From NCBI GenBank assembly GCA_002914845.1, contig JXTC01000097.1:215748-279747 (forward strand): DNA of 64,000 bases, in the 5' to 3' direction. The notes under the pieces are model-generated. The model was not told the DNA's origin, searched no databases, and was given only the letters and a program-made list of their open reading frames with translations. The translations under genes and the position numbers were made by a program. Below, one piece after another: positions 59,650 to 64,000 of this stretch. This stretch comes from Trema orientale (Eukaryota; Streptophyta; Magnoliopsida; Rosales; Cannabaceae). Numbering within the stretch: position 1 is the first letter of the stretch; the number at the start of each line of letters is the position of its first letter.

Positions 59650-61503
59650 ATGCTACAAAAAATGGGCACTTTACCTCTCGGAGCTTTATGGAAATCTCTG
59701 GCCATTTCAGGCCTATTTCTCTTCTTCTTTTACATAGTTTTGTTCGACACTCACCACCATTACCAACCATCCGATCTCTTGGAAACCTTTAAACAAAAAT
59801 GGCCGTCTTCAACTCTTTTAGCCAACACTTCTAGCACTAGTCCTACCCCCACCAATATTAGCCACCTGGTTTTCGGAATCGTCGGCTCCATGAACACTTG
59901 GAAGCACAAAAGATTCTACTCCCAAGCTTGGTGGCGACCAAACATCACTCGGGGATATCTCTTTCTAGACAGAGCTCCCACCAACGAGTTCCTACCTTGG
60001 TCTTCTTCTTCTCCTCCCTTCCGGGTCAACGAAAACATCACTACAAAGAGACTTTACCCCAAATTCTTAAGCCCAACTCAGGTCCGGATTGTGCGGACCA
60101 TTTTGGAGACGTTTAGGGAGGGTGATGAGGACGTGAGATGGTATGTCATGGCGGATGACGACACCGTTTTTGTGGTGGATAACCTGGTTGAGGTCCTAAA
60201 GAAGTATGACCATACTAAGTACCATTACATTGGAACGAGCTCCGAGTGTGTGAAGTCAAACTTTGACTTCTCGTTCGAGATGGCATTTGGTGGGGCCGGT
60301 TATGCGTTGAGTTACCCCCTGGCTGCACTTGTTGCGTCCAAGTTGGACGGTTGTCTTGAGAGATATCCCAATTTGTGGGTCAGTGATTTCACGTTGTACT
60401 CATGTCTAGCTGATCTAGGAGTTGCTCTCACTCGTAATAATGGCTTCCATCAGGTAAATTAATTTTAATTCCTTGCTCTATACTCAAATTAAAAGAGAAT
60501 GAGAAAAACAAAATTGGGTTTTTAATATCACTCAAATTTGTTAATATTATGTGTGTTAGCTCGAGACGAATATAGCATCACATACCAAGAAAAATTTTAC
60601 TATTAAATCTGCAGTTATTTTCGCATCAAAATCTAAAGAGTACTATATTAGTAATAAAGTTTGATGGTCTAAATGAGTGATTTCGCAGATTGATCTACAT
60701 GGTGACATATCAGGACTATTATCAGCTCATCCACAGAGTCCTTTCCTATCCCTCCACCACATCGACACTGTAGACCCGATCTTCCCCAAAATGACCAGAG
60801 CCGACTCCATCAACCACCTCATGAAGGCGGCGAAAGCGGACCACTCTCGTGTTCTCCAACAGACCATATGCCACCATCGCCCCACCAACTGGTCCTTCTC
60901 TGTCTCGTGGGGCTACTCTGCTCACATCTACGAAGCCATACTCCCTCGCAGCATTCTGCGCAGACCCCTCGAGACGTTCCGGGCATGGCAGAGATCTGCT
61001 AGGCCCCCATTCTACATGTTCAACACACGGTGGCCCACCAAGAATCCCTGCGAAGCCCCTCATGTCTTCTTCTTTGACTCCATGCAAGAGGATGCTGATG
61101 ATGAAGGAAAACGAGTCGTCACAAATTATGTAAGAGCATCTTCTCGGGGTTTACCGGCTTGTTCTCCAAGTGGCAACCATTCTGCCGATCACATCGACAG
61201 AATTCGGGTCTTTTCACCTGCCAAACTGCCGTTGGAGGTCAGTTTTTTTTTTTTTTCCTTATTGTGCTGTTGAAAAATGTTCAAGGTACTTAACATGAAC
61301 CCACCTCTGTAAGTAACCGTAGTGTGTTGCTTTTTGCCAACGAATATTGAGATTTTGAGACTCAAAAGTTAAACGGTTATTGTTATTGTTTTTTTTACGT
61401 ATAGGCTGGAGCAAGAGACTGTTGCGACGTCATATATGCGGGCGGAATGAACACGACAGAGGTCAGATACAGGGCATGCATGAAGGACGATGTAACTGCC
61501 TGA
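59650..61503 (+). CDS. DUF604 / Fringe-like glycosyltransferase 2 (tandem paralogue)
   Basis: Three exons (59650-60453, 60689-61237, 61405-61503) give 483 residues with intron positions identical to gene 1. It starts MLQKMGTLPLGALWKSL; a second in-frame ATG at residue 5 is possible. The signal anchor is at about 13-32, and the DDD metal site at 169-171 in WYVMADDDTVFVVDNL. Shared motifs are HLVFGIVGSMNTW, MAFGGAGYALSYP, DLHGDISGLLSAHPQ, and the CCDVIYAGGMNTTEVRYRAC end. All splice sites are GT-AG and no breaks were seen. Likely a Golgi type II glycosyltransferase of the DUF604/GT31 family with unknown substrate. High similarity to gene 1 in both coding and 5' flank suggests a fairly recent tandem duplication. 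Confidence 0.9.
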
Positions 61504-62488
61504 ATGAAACTCCACAAGGAAGTTAAACCATAACATAAAAAAGCGAAGAGAAGAATGAAAAGCTGATATAGACTAGGCGTAAAAATTTGAGTAACGTTCG
61601 GACTAAGTAAATGAATGGAAATGAGTCCTAGAAATAATTGACAACAATGTTGATTCTACAAAAGTGGGATAAACGAGATCATGTACATGAGTTTTGTATG
61701 TCTGCGACTTGGGGTTTTACACATTTTTTCACTCGGACAGACGGACTGTAAACTGGTCCAGAAACCAATTTCGGCCCAGTTTCTATTGAGCCGAACTTAA
61801 CTGACAGGCAATGACAAGCAAGAAGCTAAGCCCATGGCAGTTTCTTATCACTTTCATGATTTCATCCATGCTTAAGCTGTCACACCTATTAACAGTCTCA
61901 ATTCTCTTTTCGCTTTCAAACTCACAACATTAATGTTCTCTCTTTTTTGGCAACCATCATGGGATAGTCAAATAAGTTCAACGTCCACTTTGTACCCGAC
62001 AAAAAAAATGCCCAAGTCAACATATAAAATGAAATATGATTTCAGAACATGATCCTCTAACTAGTCCCAAATTGAATTCCAACTTATCAAATCGAAAGGA
62101 AATTCCGTTATTATGAATGGACTACTTAAGGCTGTCGGATTCTTCCATAATTACAAGAACTTATTCCAATTTCCATAATAGAGAAAACGCAACAACAATT
62201 CAAGTTTCTGTAAATCAGTTCTCACAACATGAAGAGGAAGAATGGGGTCGAAATCACAATGGACCAGAAAACGAAACTCGTTACTTAGCTCATTGATGAG
62301 CTGTAAAATGTACTAGGACAAAAAATATCCTACGCATCCTAAGAACCCAAAACTCCCCCACAAATCCAATCTTTTGCAACTTGCCCAACCTTTTACAACA
62401 ACTTGTAGTGGGGCAGACCAACTTCACTCTATAATTTTTTTCAAAAATGAGGTAAAGTAGAAACGGTGAAGACGCACAAGTTGACTTA
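61504..62488. other. Intergenic, DUF604 gene 2 to RER gene
   Basis: Holds the two facing 3' UTRs. No exons, RNA genes or element ends recognised. Confidence 0.5.
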
Positions 62489-63717
62489 CTAATGGGACTT
62501 CTGGACTCCTATCCAACGAGCATAGTCCACCCACCTGTGATTAGAAAAGATTAGAAGTTAATCAGCATGGGGAAGTGACTCATTTGGAATCAAAATTGTT
62601 GACAGGATATAAATTCTTACAGTAATGAACCCAAGAATGTATTGCCCGTCCTAACAGCAAAGCACATTGCACTTAGCAAAAGCTTGTGTTGGTGTAGTAA
62701 AGGCTCTAATAAACGCTGTTCGACAACACCGGCCAGGATTTGGTACCTGTCGATCACAATAATGTTTGTTGTTAGACATTCTAGAGTTAATGCTAGTCCT
62801 GGAACCAATAGTTGCATGTACAAAGAACTTGAGCAATGCAATGGGCAGAAATCCACATATTTTCTGACTTTAGTTTATTCAACAAGCTGATGATCACATT
62901 ATATACAACTCTTAACGGTGATAAGAAGGGGGAAAAAAAAGTCACCTTAGCATAAGCATATTGAATTGATAAACTAAAAGATTGATACTATGGTCAAATT
63001 GATTGCGAAAATGCTAACTGAAAGCCACATACCTGAGGTTGCTAGAAACTGCCATATAGACACCATAACCAACACTGGTGGCAACTATAGGCACATTCTC
63101 AACTTCATCTGCGGCATCCTTATCAACTGCCTTCTTTGCATTAATCAAGGCATTTGTCACAGCCGTACCAACCTAGATGAAAATGAAACCCATTTAAAGC
63201 CAGCATCTTTTAGATTTTGTGACAATGACTCATTTTTAGTTTCTTTTCTTCTTTCATCAAAATATATGGAAAAAAGCGTAACAACAACAGTGAGTTAAGT
63301 GTACGAAAGCTAACCAGTGATGAAGCAGTCCCAACCGCAAAAAGCTTGGTCCCATTGCGCTGCAGAACAATCAAGATATCGTGAATATATAAGTTTATCT
63401 AAATTTCCTTCCTTCAGACAGAAAACTAAGCAGGTAATGAAACATCTCCTTACCGCTATAGCACCAAGCCTCTGTAGAAATGAATATGAAGTTCCAGAGA
63501 GAGCAACCTGTAGACAAATATTTGGGATCAAATTAGTAACTGCATAGGACTTCTCAAGAAGACTACAAAAATGTTAAGACATAACCTGGAAGGCATTATC
63601 AGGGCAGTTATGGAAAAACTTGGCAATGCGTCCAGCGTTTACTGCAAGCGCTGGCCGGAGAGGAACAGTGGGAGCAGGGAGATAAACAAGCATGAAATCA
63701 GCAAGTACGGCCATAAC
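62489..63717 (-). CDS. RETICULATA-RELATED protein (RER3/4 type), 3' part
   Basis: Six exons on the minus strand (63717-63586, 63507-63454, 63359-63315, 63172-63033, 62746-62621, 62534-62489) encode the last 180 residues. The upstream exons lie beyond the window; none is seen in 63718-64000. Recognised motifs are FFHNCPDNAFQ, VALSGTSYSFLQRLGAIA, RNGTKLFAVGTASSL, VPIVATSVGYGVYMAVSSNL, RYQILAGVVEQRLLEPLL, HQHKLLLSAMCFAVRTGNT and FLGSLLWVDYARW, with the end VQKSH. These are the DUF3411 domain of RETICULATA-RELATED proteins, chloroplast envelope membrane proteins that affect leaf mesophyll development. Several hydrophobic segments fit membrane helices. RER3 or RER4 is favoured over RE/LCD1 by the KSH end. 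Splice sites are GT-AG and there is no sign of decay. Confidence 0.9.
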
Positions 63718-64000
63718 CTAAGACGAAATATATTAAAAGCACAATTTTTAGAAGCAACAAATACTTAATTTACAATGCACAATTTATCATGGTTCATAGA
63801 AGATCTTCAATGTAAAGCAATATTTGTGAATGTTGACCACCGAAGGTCTGTCCTCATCAAGAAATGACATTCTAATCTATGACCAACCACTGCCACAATT
63901 GCCGGTATAGTAGATTATGGGGAAAAACAATAACTTCGTTGTTTTGGTTAATATACGAGAGATTAATTTGATAATGAAAAACAATAATCAGAGAAAGCAA
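63718..64000 (-). other. Intron of the RER gene, to window edge
   Basis: No exon is recognisable on the minus strand here. It should be part of the intron before the exon at 63717. Confidence 0.6.

Noticed and set aside
62489-63717. Plus-strand open frames over the RER gene
   Set aside because: Opposite-strand shadows; the minus-strand exons have correct splice sites and family motifs.
1-64000. CRISPR arrays, operons, phage-type or toxin systems
   Set aside because: The sequence is plant nuclear DNA with introns; no regularly spaced repeats or bacterial gene organisation.

Overview
This window is nuclear DNA from a flowering plant, most likely a eudicot. The evidence is AT-rich intergenic sequence, genes with many GT-AG introns, plant serpins with the plant-type intron position, a RETICULATA-related chloroplast membrane protein, plant snRNA promoter elements (USE plus TATA), and abundant plant-type MITEs, hAT, MULE and LTR elements. 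No species is claimed.

Layout. 1-3040: AT-rich flank with tandem and dispersed repeats. 3152-23522: a serpin cluster. It holds one apparently intact gene (3152-4810), a short 5' fragment with an in-frame 84-bp duplication (5752-5960), a decayed or borderline copy (7350-8730), and a pseudogene (20278-23522) split by a solo-LTR-like insertion that itself carries a foldback MULE-MITE. Between the last two serpins lies a 7.8-kb segment bounded by about 170-bp MULE-like inverted repeats (10993-18822). It contains two copies of a decayed MICU (mitochondrial calcium uptake EF-hand) gene, each followed by a U5 snRNA locus. The first U5 locus (about 14250-14374) has every expected part: USE, TATA, invariant loop I, Sm site, 3' stem-loop and 3' box. 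In the second, the central hairpin is replaced by a single N in the assembly. Two hAT elements with 8-bp target duplications sit in this segment.

26766-38741: two tandem half-size ABCG transporters (WBC type, ABCG12/13/15 clade), each with nine exons at matching positions. 40875-42694 (minus): an Ash2-like SPRY protein, the orthologue of Arabidopsis TRAUCO. 42695-48030: intergenic, with a foldback element and a 117-base assembly gap. 48031-52295: NAD kinase of the NADK1 type; its first exon is not visible and may lie in the gap. 54174-57130 and 59650-61503: two tandem DUF604 / Fringe-like GT31 glycosyltransferases with duplicated upstream sequence. 62489-63717 (minus): the last six exons of a RETICULATA-RELATED (RER3/4-type) gene that runs off the right edge.

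The genes do not form a pathway. The window is a mosaic of tandem gene duplication (serpins, ABCG, DUF604) with heavy transposon traffic among the serpins. The strongest unannotated-type signal is the duplicated MICU-U5 snRNA unit inside MULE-like termini. I did not find a wholly new biological system that the sequence supports.
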